A stretch of 64,000 nucleotides of DNA from Dugong dugon (GCA_030035585.1 CM057471.1:98792819-98856818), one strand, 5' to 3'; positions 30,243 through 41,089 are shown, counted from the stretch's first letter. Notes: generated from the letters alone by a model not told the origin. Numbers and translations are program-made.

Positions 30243-30279
30243 AGTGTGTGTGTGTTTGTGTGTGTGCACGTGCACGCAC
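30243..30279. repeat. (GT)n microsatellite
   Basis: Interrupted GT/GC dinucleotide run of 37 bp. Confidence 0.85.
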
Positions 30280-30327
30280 GTTTCCATTATAACCTTGATC
30301 TAACTAAAAATAAAATGAGCTATAAAC

Positions 30328-30470
30328 TAAAACAGACTAGGAAGAAAGACTTTGTGATCTACTTCCAAAATATCAGCCATTGAAAGCCCTGTGGATCACA
30401 ACAATCTGATCCCTTTGTGCATGGGGTCTCCATGAGTTGGGGCCGACTGTACAGCAGCTAACAACGACAT
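30328..30470 (+). repeat. SINE-C fragment (3' half)
   Basis: 'cagactaggaagaaagactt', 'atcagccattgaaagccctg' and the tail 'gagttggggccgactgtaca' with 'gcagctaacaac' match SINE-C copies at 38941 and 40047. The tRNA head is missing. Confidence 0.8.
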
Positions 30471-30479
30471 GGTCAATCT

Positions 30480-31490
30480 CCTGCGGTGGCCTGAAAGATC
30501 GGAATCAGAGCACTGTCATCAGTGACTAGAGCTACTATTAAAGGAACCCTGTCAAGGATCGTTGTCCCCAAGAACATAGCAGTTTCAGTGAAGATGAAAT
30601 TTAAGGATTTCTATGGCCTTTGATATTCTTTTTTCATTGGGTTTTTGTTTTTAATCCAAAGGATATTTCAACAGTTATAGTTACTATTATCAGGGACTTC
30701 TAAAAAGGGTAAAATTTAAAGAATTAGCAAAGTGGAATAAAAGTAATACACCAGCGTGTTTCTGCCTCAGGATTCTGGTCCTTGGTGCTCCTTTGGCCTG
30801 GAATTTGCTTTCCACAAATATTCACATGGCTTACTAGTGAGGTACTCTTTAACAGCCCTCCTTCCACACTTCCTATCCTCTTCCACAATATGTTTTTCTT
30901 CAGAATACTATCATTGGTTAATACATGCTATGTTTATCTTATTTATCACCAGAAATTGGTTCCGAAAAAACATTTTGAAATTCTGAGGGTGTTGAAATTA
31001 AAAAGCACCAGTTTCCTGTTCAGTTTCTGTCAGGTAGAAAGACACTTATTACCAGGCAAAAAAGAGAGAGGAAAAAAAAAAACTGAGAGACAGACAGAAA
31101 GAAAGAAAGGTGAAAAGAGACAGAGAAGAAACATAATTGGAGAAAATACTTTTACTTCTAAGCCTTTTTCAGGTCCTTCTACATCACAATACAGAGGTCA
31201 CACTAGTCCCCAGATTAAATCATGAGTATTTTGTAGAAGGGAAGCAGAAAATAGCTCATCAAAAGACACTTTTTGCTTCACAGATATTACCAAGGTATAC
31301 CTTCCCCATTCTAGGGACACTTTCAAATACAATAAACCAAAGGGTTTAATATGGAGGAAGAGTTTTGGTCAATGCCGTCAAAAATACATAGGCTTTGTGA
31401 CTACAGAGCAGGTGTTGGAGGCAAGAAAGAACAAAATTGTCACAGCCAGGGACAATCTAGGTTATGAGATAATTTAAAGAGTTGAAGTTG
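30480..31490. other. Unannotated intergenic stretch
   Basis: A purine simple patch at 31060-31110 ('gacagacagaaagaaagaaa'). A 147-codon ORF (30782-31225) runs across it with no domain, judged chance. Confidence 0.5.
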
Positions 31491-31494
31491 AAAA

Positions 31495-31867
31495 CATATT
31501 TACTCGTAAAAAGGAATGGACTTCTGATACACACACCAACAGGCATGAAATGCATTATGCTAGTGAAAGAAGCCAGACTCAAAGGGCTACATACTGTATG
31601 TCTCCATTTTTATGACCAATTGGTCCAGGCAACACTATGTTGTTGTTGTTGTTATTGCTGTTTGCTGTAGACCCCGACTCATGGCGACCACCTATGTTAC
31701 AGACTATAGGGACACAGAGCAGATCAACGGTTTCCAAAGCCTGAGGGTTGGAGGGGGTTGACTGTAAAGAAGCATGAGGGACTGTCTGTGTTTGTAAAAA
31801 CTAAGAACTATACCAAAAAGGGTAAATTTTTATATTGTATCTCCATAAGCCTGACTTAAAAAAAAAA
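31495..31867 (+). repeat. Old L1M 3' end
   Basis: 'gctagtgaaagaagccagac', 'tactgtatgtctccattttt' then, after an inserted SINE, 'aaaagggtaaatttttatat' and 'aagcctgacttaaaaaaaaa' with an A tail: the end of an L1M element. Confidence 0.75.
31637..31735 (-). repeat. SINE-C or RTE 3' tail fragment
   Basis: (TTG)n then 'gaccccgactcatggcgacc', the complement of a tail like 'gagtcggggccgac'. Inserted in the L1M end above. The inner boundary is unclear. Confidence 0.55.
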
Positions 31868-32267
31868 TTAATAATAACAGAAACCAAAATAAAATGTAGA
31901 CCCAACACAAGAACCAAGTAAGAGTGGCTGCCTGTTCTGAGGTGAAACAGGATTTGTCACAGGGGAGACAGGGAGACTTGCTTTGAAGTCTACATCTTTT
32001 TGTATTTCTTGAATTTGTGTTACACACATGTTCTTCTCATTCAAAATTGCAAATACAGCAAAAAATTGTATGTGTGTGTCTATACTATACTGCATTGATT
32101 GTAAGTGTAAATATTTTCACATTTTGACACCTCTGAAGTCTACATGCCTCTTATAACCAGTGCATTGTCATAGCCTTATTTTTCCCTCTTAGTGGTGTAT
32201 AAAACACTGACGTGTCTTACAATAAATGGTGTCCAAGACTTTAAAAAATCTAGGGTATCTTTCAGAA
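31868..32267. other. Unannotated intergenic stretch
   Basis: Nothing recognised. Confidence 0.5.
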
Positions 32268-32280
32268 CTGATTTTCAGAG

Positions 32281-32442
32281 GAAACCAAAAAATTAAACCC
32301 ATTAAGTCAATTCCAACTCATAGCGACCCTATAGGACAGAGTAGAACTGTCCCCATAGGGTGTCCAAGGAATGGCTGGCAGGTTTAAACTGCCAAACTCT
32401 CGGTTAGCCGTTGAGCTCTTAACCACTGTGCCACCAGGGCTC
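32281..32442 (-). repeat. SINE-A, antisense, complete
   Basis: 'attaagtcaattccaactca' to 'gtgccaccagggctc'. Exact 13-bp duplication 'ctgattttcagag' (32268-32280, 32443-32455). Confidence 0.9.
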
Positions 32443-32455
32443 CTGATTTTCAGAG

Positions 32456-32839
32456 AATGGGTTGTTAAAACTTTAGTAAGTCATCTAGAAAGCTCGCCTG
32501 AAGCAATTCAATGCAAAATACGCCTTAAACAAATACTAACATAAGATATTCAAGAAGAAAGCAGAGAAGTGCTATTCTCTTCAGTCTAGAAAGAAAATAT
32601 CTGAGATTCCAACAAAAAGCGGGGAGGGGTCACTTGGTTACTGCCTAATACAGCCCAAGTGATAAGAATTAGACTTTTCCTGTCATAGGGAAAGCAATGT
32701 TGAGCCCAAATCCTTCTTGAAGCAGAAGGACAGCTTGACATACAAGAACATGCAGGAGAACAGGAGAATAGAGAGAGGAAGGAGTCTGGGAAATCACTGG
32801 AATGAACCTATAACAAATTTATACTGAAATATGTACTTC
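32456..32839. other. Unannotated intergenic stretch
   Basis: Nothing recognised. Confidence 0.5.
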
Positions 32840-33055
32840 TACCACCACCCGTCTGTGAGTTTGCCGTACTGCGGTGGCTTGTGTGTTACTATGACGCTGG
32901 AAACTATGGCACCAATATTCAAATACCAGCAGGGTCATCCATACTGGTTTCAGTGGAGCTTTTAGACTAGACTAGACTAGGAAGAAAGACCTAGAGATCT
33001 ACTTACAAAAATTAGCCAGTAAAAAATGCTATTGCAGTGAGATTTATATAGCCTT
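32840..33055 (+). repeat. RTE 5'-region fragment
   Basis: 'accacccgtctgtgagtttg', 'cgctggaaactatggcacca', 'aataccagcagggtcatcca' and 'gactaggaagaaagacctag' correspond to the RTE/RTE-N 5' part (compare 34675-34850). No RTE 3' part follows, so it is 3' deleted or broken. Confidence 0.75.
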
Positions 33056-33339
33056 CAAATAAACAAAGAGTTTGGATAATTCAAAAATTACCATGAGGCT
33101 GATGGAATGCATTCTTCTGACTGGGCCTTTGCTCTGAGGCTGCACCACATGAGTCATGTCTTCAGATAGGGTTATATTGGAGGCTGCTCTCCAAACCCTG
33201 GATTAAAACTGTTACCTAGACCTAAGTCGAGAGTGCATTTTCACCAAGGTGGGCAGACAGCTGGAACCATGGTGCAAAAAATCAGGGGTCAATCAAGCAC
33301 AGCCCCTGGCAGTTATTGGAATAATCCTATAGAGCTAAA
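33056..33339. other. Unannotated intergenic stretch
   Basis: Nothing recognised. Confidence 0.45.
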
Positions 33340-33853
33340 GAGATGGATTGAACTGTGTCCCACCAAAATTTGTGTTGACTTGGCTAGGCCATGATTTCCA
33401 GCATTGCGTGGTTGTCCACCATTTTGTGATCCAATGTGATTATTCATGTGTTGTAAATCCAAATCTCTATGATGTTAGTGAGACAGGATTAGAGGCAGTT
33501 ATATTAATGAGGCAGGACTCAATCTACAGGATTAGGTTGTATCTTGAGTCAATGTGTTTTGAGATATAAAAGAGAGACTTGAGCAGAGAGGAGAGGGACC
33601 TCATACCACCAAGAAACAAGCACTGGGAGCTGAGCATGTCCTTTGGACCGGGGGTCCCTGCACTGAGAAGCTCCTAGACCATGGGAAGATTGAAGACAAG
33701 GACCCTCCCCCAGAGACAACAGGGAGACTTTCCCCTGGAGCTGGCCCCCTGAATTTGGACTTCTAACTTTCTAGATTGTAAGAGAATAAATTTCTCTTTG
33801 TCAAAGCCATTCACTTGTGATATTTCTGTTATAGCAGCACTAGATTACTAAGA
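33340..33853 (+). repeat. ERVL-like solo LTR
   Basis: 'gattgaactgtgtcccacca' near the start, 'ttgagatataaaagagagac' (TATA-like box), an AATAAA signal in 'gagaataaatttctctttgt' and the end 'gcactagattactaagaca'. Layout of an LTR with promoter and polyadenylation signal. No internal region is adjacent. Confidence 0.65.
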
Positions 33854-33972
33854 CAGATGTTATAAAAACAAATAATAGCTATTTTTGCAATTAATGGTAG
33901 AATGCATTTTCCAGATTTGGATGAATAGGCTGGAGAAATGAACTTTTGCAATGCTATGTGAGTTTCATATGA

Positions 33973-34420
33973 TTGTTGTTCTTGACTGTCAAGTCAACTC
34001 TGACTCACAAGGACCTTATGTACAACAAGATGAAATGTTGCCCAGTCCTCACAACTGCCAGCATGTTTGAGTCCATAGTTGTGGCTATTGTGCCAATCCA
34101 TCTCTCCAAGGGTCTCCTACATCCTTACTGGCCCCTCATTTCATCAGATATGATGTTCTTCTCTAGCAGTTGATTGCTCCTGATGATATGTCCAAAACAA
34201 GTAAGCGAGACAATGTTCTGTTGGGATCCATATGGTTTTCACTGACTACTTTTCAGAAGCAGATGGTCAGGCCTTTCTTCCTAGTCTGTCTTAGTGGGGA
34301 AGCTCCGCTGAAACCTATCCACCTGTGTCACTCTGCTGACATTTGAAATACTGGTGGCATAAATTCCAACATCATAGCAACATGCAAGCCACCACAGTAC
34401 AACAAACTGACAGACTGTGG
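33973..34420 (-). mobile_element. RTE-N, full-length non-autonomous RTE derivative
   Basis: On the minus strand the RTE 5' end (near 34420, complement of 'ccacagtctgtcagtttg') runs about 200 bp and then joins RTE 3' sequence (from about 34215) to the tail at 33973. Duplications 'ttcatatga' (33964-33972) and 'ttcatacga' (34421-34429), 8 of 9 matching. Together with 3253-3682 it suggests a recurrent, not random, deletion product. Confidence 0.78.
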
Positions 34421-34667
34421 TTCATACGAAAATGATGTCTAAAAACCCTTTTGAGAACTGGTGAACAGAAAATTAGTTTTCACTCAACATCTGCTGATAC
34501 GTGGGTTCTTAAAATACTTTGAGGTTGAGAGAAGGTGGATGCTGATACTACCCAAACTAAATGAAGGCTATCACCTTGTTCTACTGAATGATGAGGCTAT
34601 GGCTGTGGGACTTAAAATTAAGCAGGGTTTTGAATCACTAATACAAATTACTTGCTACCAGAAACTT

Positions 34668-36227
34668 TCCAACACATCTGTCAGTTTGTCATGCACTGTA
34701 GTGGCTTGTGTGTTGCTGTGATTATGGAAACTATGCCACCAGTATTCAAATAGCAACAGGGTCAAGCATGGTGGACAGGTTTCAGCTGAACTTCCAGACT
34801 AAGATAGACTAGGAAGAAGAACCTGGCAGTCTACTTCTGAAAAAAGTTAACCAGTGAAAACCTTACAAATAGCAGTGGAACACTGGTCCACCAACAGGAA
34901 GAGATCCATATTTGTACTCATTCCAGAAAGGTGATCCAACAGAATGTGGAAATTATAGAACAATATCATTAATATCACACGCAAGTAAAATTTTGCTGAA
35001 GATCATTCAAAAACGGTTGCAGTGATACATCAATAGAGAACTGCCAGAAATTCAAACTGGATTCAGAAGAGGATGTAGAATGAGGGATATCATTGCTGAT
35101 GTCAGATGGATCTTGGATGAAAGCAGAGAATACCAGAAAGATGCTTACCTGTGTTTTGTTGACTATGCAAAGGCATTTGACTGTGTGGATCATAACAAAT
35201 TATGGATAACTTTGGGAAGAATGGGAATCCCAGAACACTTAATTATGCCCATGTGGAACCTGTACGTAGACTAAGAAGCAGTCGTTTGAACAGAACAAGG
35301 GGATACTGTGTGGTTTAAAGTTAGGAAAAGTGTGCATCAGGGTTGTATCCTTTCACCATACTTATTCAATCTGTATACTGAGCAAATAATCTGAGAAGAA
35401 CAGGGCATAAGCATTGAAGGAAGACTCATTAACAACCTGCAATGTTCAGATGACACAACCTTGCTTGTTGTAAGTGAAGAGGACTTGAAGCACTTACTGA
35501 TGAAGAGCAAAGACTACAGCCTTCAGTATGGATTACACCTGAAGATAAAGAAACAAAAATCTTTACAAATGGACCAATAAGAAACATCATGATAAACAGA
35601 GAAAAGGTAGAAGTTGTCAAGGATTTCATTTTACTTGGATCCACAATCAATGCCCATGGAAGCAGCAGTCAAGAAATCAAACTATGCATTGCATTGGGCA
35701 AATCTGCTGCAGAAGACCTCTTTACAGTGTTAAAAAGCAAAGATGTCACCTTAAGGACTAAGGTGCACCTGGCCAAAACCATGGTGTTTTCAATCACCTC
35801 ATGTGCATGGGAAAGGTGGACAATGAATAAGGAAGACTGAAGAAGAATTGATGCCTTTGAATTATGGTGTTGGCAAAGAATATTGAATATACCATGGACT
35901 GCCAGAAGAACAAACAAATCTGTCTTGGAAGAAGTACAATCAGAATACTCCTTAGAAGCAAGGATGGCAAGACTACATCTCACATACTTTTGGACATGTT
36001 TTCAAGAGGGATTAGTTCCTACAGAAGGACATCATGCTTGGTAAAGTAGATGGTCAGCGAAAAAGAAGAAGACCTTCAACAAGATGGATTAACACAATGG
36101 CTGCAACCATGGGCTCAAGCACAACGATGATTATGAGGATGACGCAGTATCGGGCAGTGTTTTGTTCTGTTGTACATAGGGTTGCCATGAGTAGGAACCA
36201 ACCTGAAGGCAGCTAACAACAACATTA
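34668..36227 (+). mobile_element. RTE LINE with 5' end and TSD, endonuclease deleted
   Basis: Starts with the RTE 5'UTR (34668-34885) and jumps at about 34885 straight into the RT fingers ('aagagatccatatttgtact'), so the endonuclease and connector coding are gone. It then continues collinearly to a complete 3' tail 'gcagctaacaacaacatt'. Flanks 'gctaccagaaactt' (34654-34667) and 'gcaagcagaaactt' (36228-36241), 11 of 14, look like duplications. It is intermediate between a full RTE and RTE-N. Confidence 0.8.
34905..36216 (+). pseudogene. RTE reverse transcriptase, decayed
   Basis: RT coding split into short frames. 35080-35274 holds motif A intact ('YLCFVDYAKAFDCVDHNKLW'). Then come in-frame stops (for example near 35272) and 'VRKSVHQGCILSPYLFNLY' (motif B region). 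Motif C reads 'NNLQCSDDTTLLV' where the family has YADD. C-terminal pieces lie at 35589-35840, 35864-36049 ('YTMDCQKNKQICLGRSTIRI') and 36034-36216. Not functional. Confidence 0.82.
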
Positions 36228-36241
36228 GCAAGCAGAAACTT

Positions 36242-36825
36242 AAGAAATTATTGCTAGATATTGTACTGGGGCATGGATACCAAGAATGAACATGGTTAAA
36301 ATTTGCTCCAGGGTTGGTACGAGGATGGCAAGGCTTGGAAGCAGACAGAAGTTGCCATTTCCTTTCATATGAGAGTTTGTTTAGCCCCACCCTAAGGATT
36401 GTTTAGGGACTTAATATCATGTCCTTAAATTTGTAAAAGACAAATCAGAGAGAATGAAACAGCACTGATTCTTGATTATTGGGGAGTGATTTATCAATAT
36501 ATGGATTAATTTGGTGGGAGTTTCTCTAATCAAATCTGTCCTGTCACTGCCTACATAATGGGAGCCTATTGCCCCTTAACCACAGTTAATTTGCTTCTGG
36601 ACAATGGACAGTTGGCTGTGTTTTATGTCTTAACCATAAATTATGGGTATGTTCGACCACTTCCTCATTCTTCCCATTACCTTTGTAGGCAGGAGGTAGA
36701 GGAGTAGAGAATCCAAGGCAATTAATCTTGACTTGGGGAGAGCCGAAAATGTCTCACCTAGATAGGACTTTTGAGCTGAAACTAGAAGAATGAGGTTCTA
36801 AGAGGCAGAAAATGTAGAGAGGAGT
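36242..36825. other. Unannotated intergenic stretch
   Basis: Nothing recognised. Confidence 0.5.
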
Positions 36826-36837
36826 ATCCCATGTATA

Positions 36838-37006
36838 AACCCAAAAAACCACACCCGTTGCCATCCAGTCGATTCCAACTCATAATGACCCTATAGGACA
36901 GAGTAGACCTGCCCCGTAGGGTTTCCAAGGAATGGCTAGTGGATTCCAGCTGCTGACCTTTTGGTTAGCAGCCACAGCCCTTAACCACTAGTGCCACCAG
37001 GGTTCC
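36838..37006 (-). repeat. SINE-A, antisense, complete
   Basis: 'gccatccagtcgattccaac' to 'gtgccaccagggttcc'. Duplications 'atcccatgtata' (36826-36837) and 'atcccaggtata' (37007-37018), 11 of 12. Confidence 0.9.
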
Positions 37007-37089
37007 ATCCCAGGTATAGGGAATTGCATATCCTAAAGCATGAATATGTGTGTTAAGTTTGAAGTACATTAAGAAGTTTTACATATATC

Positions 37090-37290
37090 CCTCCTTGGGT
37101 GTGCAAATGGTTAAGTGCTCAGCTGCTAACCAAAAGGTTAACCATTCAAGTTCACTCAGAGGTGCCTAGGAAGAAAGGCCCAGTGACCTACTTCTGAGAA
37201 ATCAGCCACTGAAAACCCTATGGAGCAAAATTCTACTCTGACACATATGGTGTCACCACGAGTTGGAATCTACTCAACAGCAATTGGTAC
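37090..37290 (+). repeat. SINE-B
   Basis: 'tgggtgtgcaaatggttaag', 'gctgctaaccaaaaggttaa', 'gaagaaaggcccagtgacct', tail 'accacgagttggaatctact'. Full SINE-B layout. Confidence 0.85.
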
Positions 37291-38379
37291 TGGTGTGTCT
37301 CTGTGTGTGCACATATGTAATTTAAAAAAAAGAAATGAAAAATGGTGGAGGATAGAAATGGTAGATTGGGGAGACCATGGAGGACTTTGAATACCATCCG
37401 AAGGGTGTTTTCTTTTTTTTTTTTTTTTAAATCCCGTCTCTGACCCTTTTCTCCTGGCAGCAAAGTAGCATAATCAAAATTTTGCTGATGTTGCATGAGA
37501 TAGAATAACACCTGAGTGTGTGATTCAGCTGCTAATCTAATTCAGGGCAGTAAAAACTTGTCTGTGTCTGTGATTGTAATGGCCGAGACTCAGAGGCACA
37601 GGGTTTTACATGGGCCAATTCCTAACAGTGACCACATTCTAAACCCTCCTCTATTTCTCCTCTGAGCTAATTAACATTGACTCATTGACTCTCAAAGGGA
37701 TTCAGAGGCTTTAAAGGAGGAGCCATTAATGAAGGCATCTCAATATTGGCTTCTAATAATTTTTACGTCTTCCCTAACTCCCAGAAGTATGAAACCTCAA
37801 TATCAAAACTGGTTTAATTCCAGTATAATTTTGGCAAATTTAAGAACAGTTACAAATAAAGAAGAAATATCAGTTTTTCGTGGATCTGAGAATGGAAAAG
37901 TCATCAGCTTGACTTCGTTTAGGACTGAGTGGTATTGCTTTCCCAAATTGGTTTAATTTTATGCTCCAACAAAGGCAATAAATCCCTGTGACCCAGTTCT
38001 TGGTAGAAAACTGTTGCATTTGGTGTTGTTTCCAATTTTGTGGGGTGGTCCTGTGAGGTTTTGGGGGGGATGTTATCTATTAAAGTCCTTTGCATATTGC
38101 TTGATACAAAATAGCAACTTACCAAAATTCATATAAAAATTTGAAAACCAAACTGAATGTTTGTAATGGATGAGTTCATATGATCCTCACCATAAACCTA
38201 TAGGCAAAATAATGACTTGAGTTAAAGTTCCAATTATTAAGTATGACAATGCACATTTCTCCTTCATAAGAAAACTAAGATGCTAAATTGTACTAGCTAA
38301 CTGGTTTAAGTGCTGGTTTAGGCATATAAACCCCTAAAACGTTTTTCCTAAAATGTTTATTTACTGTCTGTCCCCACTA
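37291..38379. other. Unannotated stretch; possible conserved noncoding segment
   Basis: Contains a 17-T run near 37412. The 37560-37760 part has low repeat character with clustered TAATTA/ATTA motifs and lacks visible decay, but conservation cannot be judged from one sequence. Confidence 0.35.
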
Positions 38380-38495
38380 ATAAATTGAATGCTCTGGAGA
38401 GGATTGTATCCCCCTTTGTCAGGGGGCCATGTCCAAAGCCTAGGGCAGTATCTGGAACACGGAAGATTCTCAGTATCTGTTGAATAAATTATTCA
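38380..38495 (+). repeat. L2 3' end
   Basis: 'gaatgctctggagaggattg', 'ggcagtatctggaacacgga' and 'gtatctgttgaataaattat' follow the L2 tail. Confidence 0.75.
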
Positions 38496-38499
38496 CTAA

Positions 38500-38940
38500 A
38501 CATCCTTTTAAATCAACATGTCCTCTCCCCAGCTACCCCAGTTTTTCCTACTATTCAGAGGTTTAGCACTAATCAAATGTATGTTGTATACCTAGATACC
38601 CATTATCAGGTTTTTAATCTCTAAAGAAAAGCAATGTGACTGCATATCTGGATAGTTTTGCTTGTTTTCTACAAAGCAAAAGTGAACAAATCTGCGTGGT
38701 GTGTACATTCTAAAGTCCCTTTCAGAACTGAGATTACATGGATAGGTGATTGCTGTGGTATTCTGGGCCTCACCCTTATGCTACAGCCAGGATTATAGGG
38801 AAAGGCCACAAAGTGTTGCCTCAATTCCATTTGTCTGAAGAAGATTGATTGATTGGCCTCTACCATCCCCGTTAATCCTCCTGTTGAGCTTCTCCATCCT
38901 GAAGAAGGAAAAGTAAGCAACGAGTAAGAGCTTTCCGTAT
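38500..38940. other. Unannotated intergenic stretch
   Basis: Nothing recognised. Confidence 0.5.
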
Positions 38941-39129
38941 GGGACGTTGGTGGTTCAGTGGTAGAAGCTTAGCCTTCCATGTTTGAGACCTGGGTTTGAT
39001 TCCAGGCCAAAGCACCTCATTGGTAGCCTGATGCTCTGCTTTCAAAAATCAGCCAGTGAAAACCCTATGGATCACAACTGTCCAATCCAAATCCCGACCA
39101 GGCAGTGTTTAGATGACAGCTAACAACAA
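38941..39129 (+). repeat. SINE-C, shortened, with tRNA-Gly-like head
   Basis: Head 'ttggtggttcagtggtagaa' and 'gggtttgattccaggccaa' closely follow tRNA-Gly (A box 'tggttcagtgg', B box 'gtttgattcc'). The body 'atcagccagtgaaaacccta' and tail 'agctaacaacaa' are RTE-like. It lacks part of the body of the copy at 40047. Confidence 0.85.
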
Positions 39130-39729
39130 AAAAAATGTCTGTGGCTGAACAAGAGGAAGGTCACAAGGCTGCTATCCATTTAGAAGTGGTGGGAAGAGAC
39201 TCGCTCATGCATGCATTTAAGGAAACAGAAGCCTGGAGTAATTGATTTTCCATCAAAAGTTATCTTGAGTCCCTTTTTAAAAAGGAAAAGCCATTATTAC
39301 AGTGGGGGTGAATTTCAAAGCAACCAACATAAGGATTTTTTTAAATCTCAATTTTACTTTCTGAAGGTGTTTTTCAAAAGTCCAGAAAGCAACTCTGATT
39401 TTTCAAAGACAGACAAGCAATACAAAAGGACGTGTTTTGAGAGCTAGGGGCAAGTTACTACTCTGTGGCTGAGCCTTGTAAAAAACAGAGAAAAAACAAG
39501 CAATGGGCTTAGACATACAGAAATTTGTACTTGTATTTAAGTTGGGTTGATATATTTAGTTCAGATTTTTAGCCACCTTGACGAGGGAATTTAATCTCTC
39601 AATGTGCTCACACACGGATGTGCTGTGACCTCTAATGTAAAGGGAATACTCCACCAATTAATCTATGTCTGGATGAACCTTCCCTTCCTTCCTGTGGTCA
39701 TCTGCCTTTGCTAATAACAAGATAACACG
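39130..39729. other. Unannotated intergenic stretch
   Basis: Nothing recognised. Confidence 0.5.
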
Positions 39730-39945
39730 TTACACTCTGATCAAGTGCGGTGACTCTGTTAAGTGCTTTACCAGCACTATTTCACAACAACCTTCCAAGT
39801 TTTATATTTTTATGATCTCAGTTTTGCAGATGAGAACACTGAGGCCAAGAGAGACTAAATAACCTACCCACAAGTCGCCCACTTAATAAGTGACAGAGCA
39901 GGAATTCCAGCGTGTTTAGCTTCATAACATAGGTATCTAACCATG
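39730..39945 (-). repeat. MIR, antisense
   Basis: 'gttaagtgctttaccagcac', 'gttttgcagatgagaacact', 'taagtgacagagcaggaatt' are the complement of MIR tail-to-head order. Confidence 0.85.
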
Positions 39946-40046
39946 AACCTGCAGTTCCCTATCGCTCTAAGTGAGCACTCCTCACACACAAGGCCTTTTC
40001 TAGTAGCTGTACCAAAAGGACCCTGGAGACAGTCCTGCAGCTAATT

Positions 40047-40353
40047 GCTGTTGTTCTTAGCTGCCATCTAGTCAGAACCAGATGCATGGCGACTCCATGC
40101 ACAGTGAGACTGGACTTCTGTGATCCATAGGGTTCTCACTGACTGATTTTCAGAAGTAGATCACCAGGTCTTTCTTCCTAGTCCATCTTAGTCTGGAAGC
40201 TCTACTGAAACCTCTTCAGCATCATAGCAACATTCAAACCTCCACTGACAGACAGGTGGTGGGTGCACTTGAGGGGCATTGGCTGGGAATTAAACCCTGG
40301 TGCTCCACATGGAAAGCAAGAATTCTACCACTGAATCACCACTGCCTCCTCCA
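40047..40353 (-). repeat. SINE-C, antisense, complete
   Basis: Minus strand: tRNA-Gly-like head (40280-40350, complement of 'cagtggtagaattcttgctt'), a body shared with the RTE 5' region ('cttcctagtccatcttagtc', 'agctctactgaaacct') and an RTE-like tail at 40047. Exact 9-bp duplication 'cagctaatt' (40038-40046, 40354-40362). The best reference copy of this family in the window. Confidence 0.9.
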
Positions 40354-40363
40354 CAGCTAATTA

Positions 40364-40521
40364 AACCTGTTGCCTTAGAGTCAATTCAAACTCATAGTGA
40401 TCTTATAGGACAGAATAGAATTGCCCCGTAGGGTTTCCAAGGAGCAGCTGGTGGATTTGAACGGCTGACCTTTTGATTAGTAGCGGTAGCTCTTAACCAC
40501 TGTGCCAGCAGGGCTCCCCAT
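40364..40521 (-). repeat. SINE-A inserted at the same target site
   Basis: 'gccttagagtcaattcaaac' to 'ccagcagggctcc'. Duplication 'agctaatta' (40355-40363, 40522-40530) reuses the site duplicated by the neighbouring SINE-C, so 'agctaatt' occurs three times. Confidence 0.88.
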
Positions 40522-40732
40522 AGCTAATTACATTCTTTAAAAATCCTTTTTTGATGATAATGGTGATGATGATCTCCTTAAGACATTTTATTTACTCTTG
40601 TCGGCCTGCCATCATCTCTAGCTAGAGAAACACAATTCCACAAAGGTGTTTTGTGTGTAGTGACTCTTCTATATACAAAAGAAGGACAAATTTATAAGAT
40701 GACAGAAAATTTATAAGATGTGAGAAAAGTGA

Positions 40733-41050
40733 GGCTGTCTCATAGCCACCCTATGTACAACAGAACGAAACACTGTCTGGTCTTGCGTCATCCTCACAAT
40801 CTTTGCTATGTTTGAGCCCATTGTTGCAGCCACTGTGTCAATTCATCTCTTTGAGGATCTTCCTCTTTTCCGCTGACCCTCTACTTTACCAAGCATGGTG
40901 TCTTTCTCTAGCGGCTGTTCCCTCCTGTAAACATGTCCAAAGTACGAGAGACAAAGTCTCACCACCCTCGCTTCTAAGGAGCATTCTGGTGGTACTTCTT
41001 CCAAAACAGATTTGTTTGTTCTTCTAGCAGTCCATGGTATTGTTTATTGT
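40733..41050 (-). repeat. RTE LINE 3'-end fragment
   Basis: 'tcatagccaccctatgtaca', 'gttgcagccactgtgtcaat', 'gctgaccctctactttacca' and 'gtacttcttccaaaacagat' are the antisense of the RTE C-terminal coding and 3' end, collinear with 51250-51590. The extreme 3' tail is missing. Confidence 0.85.
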
Positions 41051-41089
41051 ATATTAAAAACATGAGTGGTAGACAAAATGATACATTTG

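Noticed and set aside
30782-31225. 147-codon plus-strand ORF
   Set aside because: The C-terminal part is translated simple purine repeat (KKERGKKKTERQTERKKGEK-like); no domain.
38941-39020. Possible functional tRNA-Gly gene
   Set aside because: The acceptor and anticodon arms do not pair well and the sequence runs straight into SINE body; it is a SINE head.
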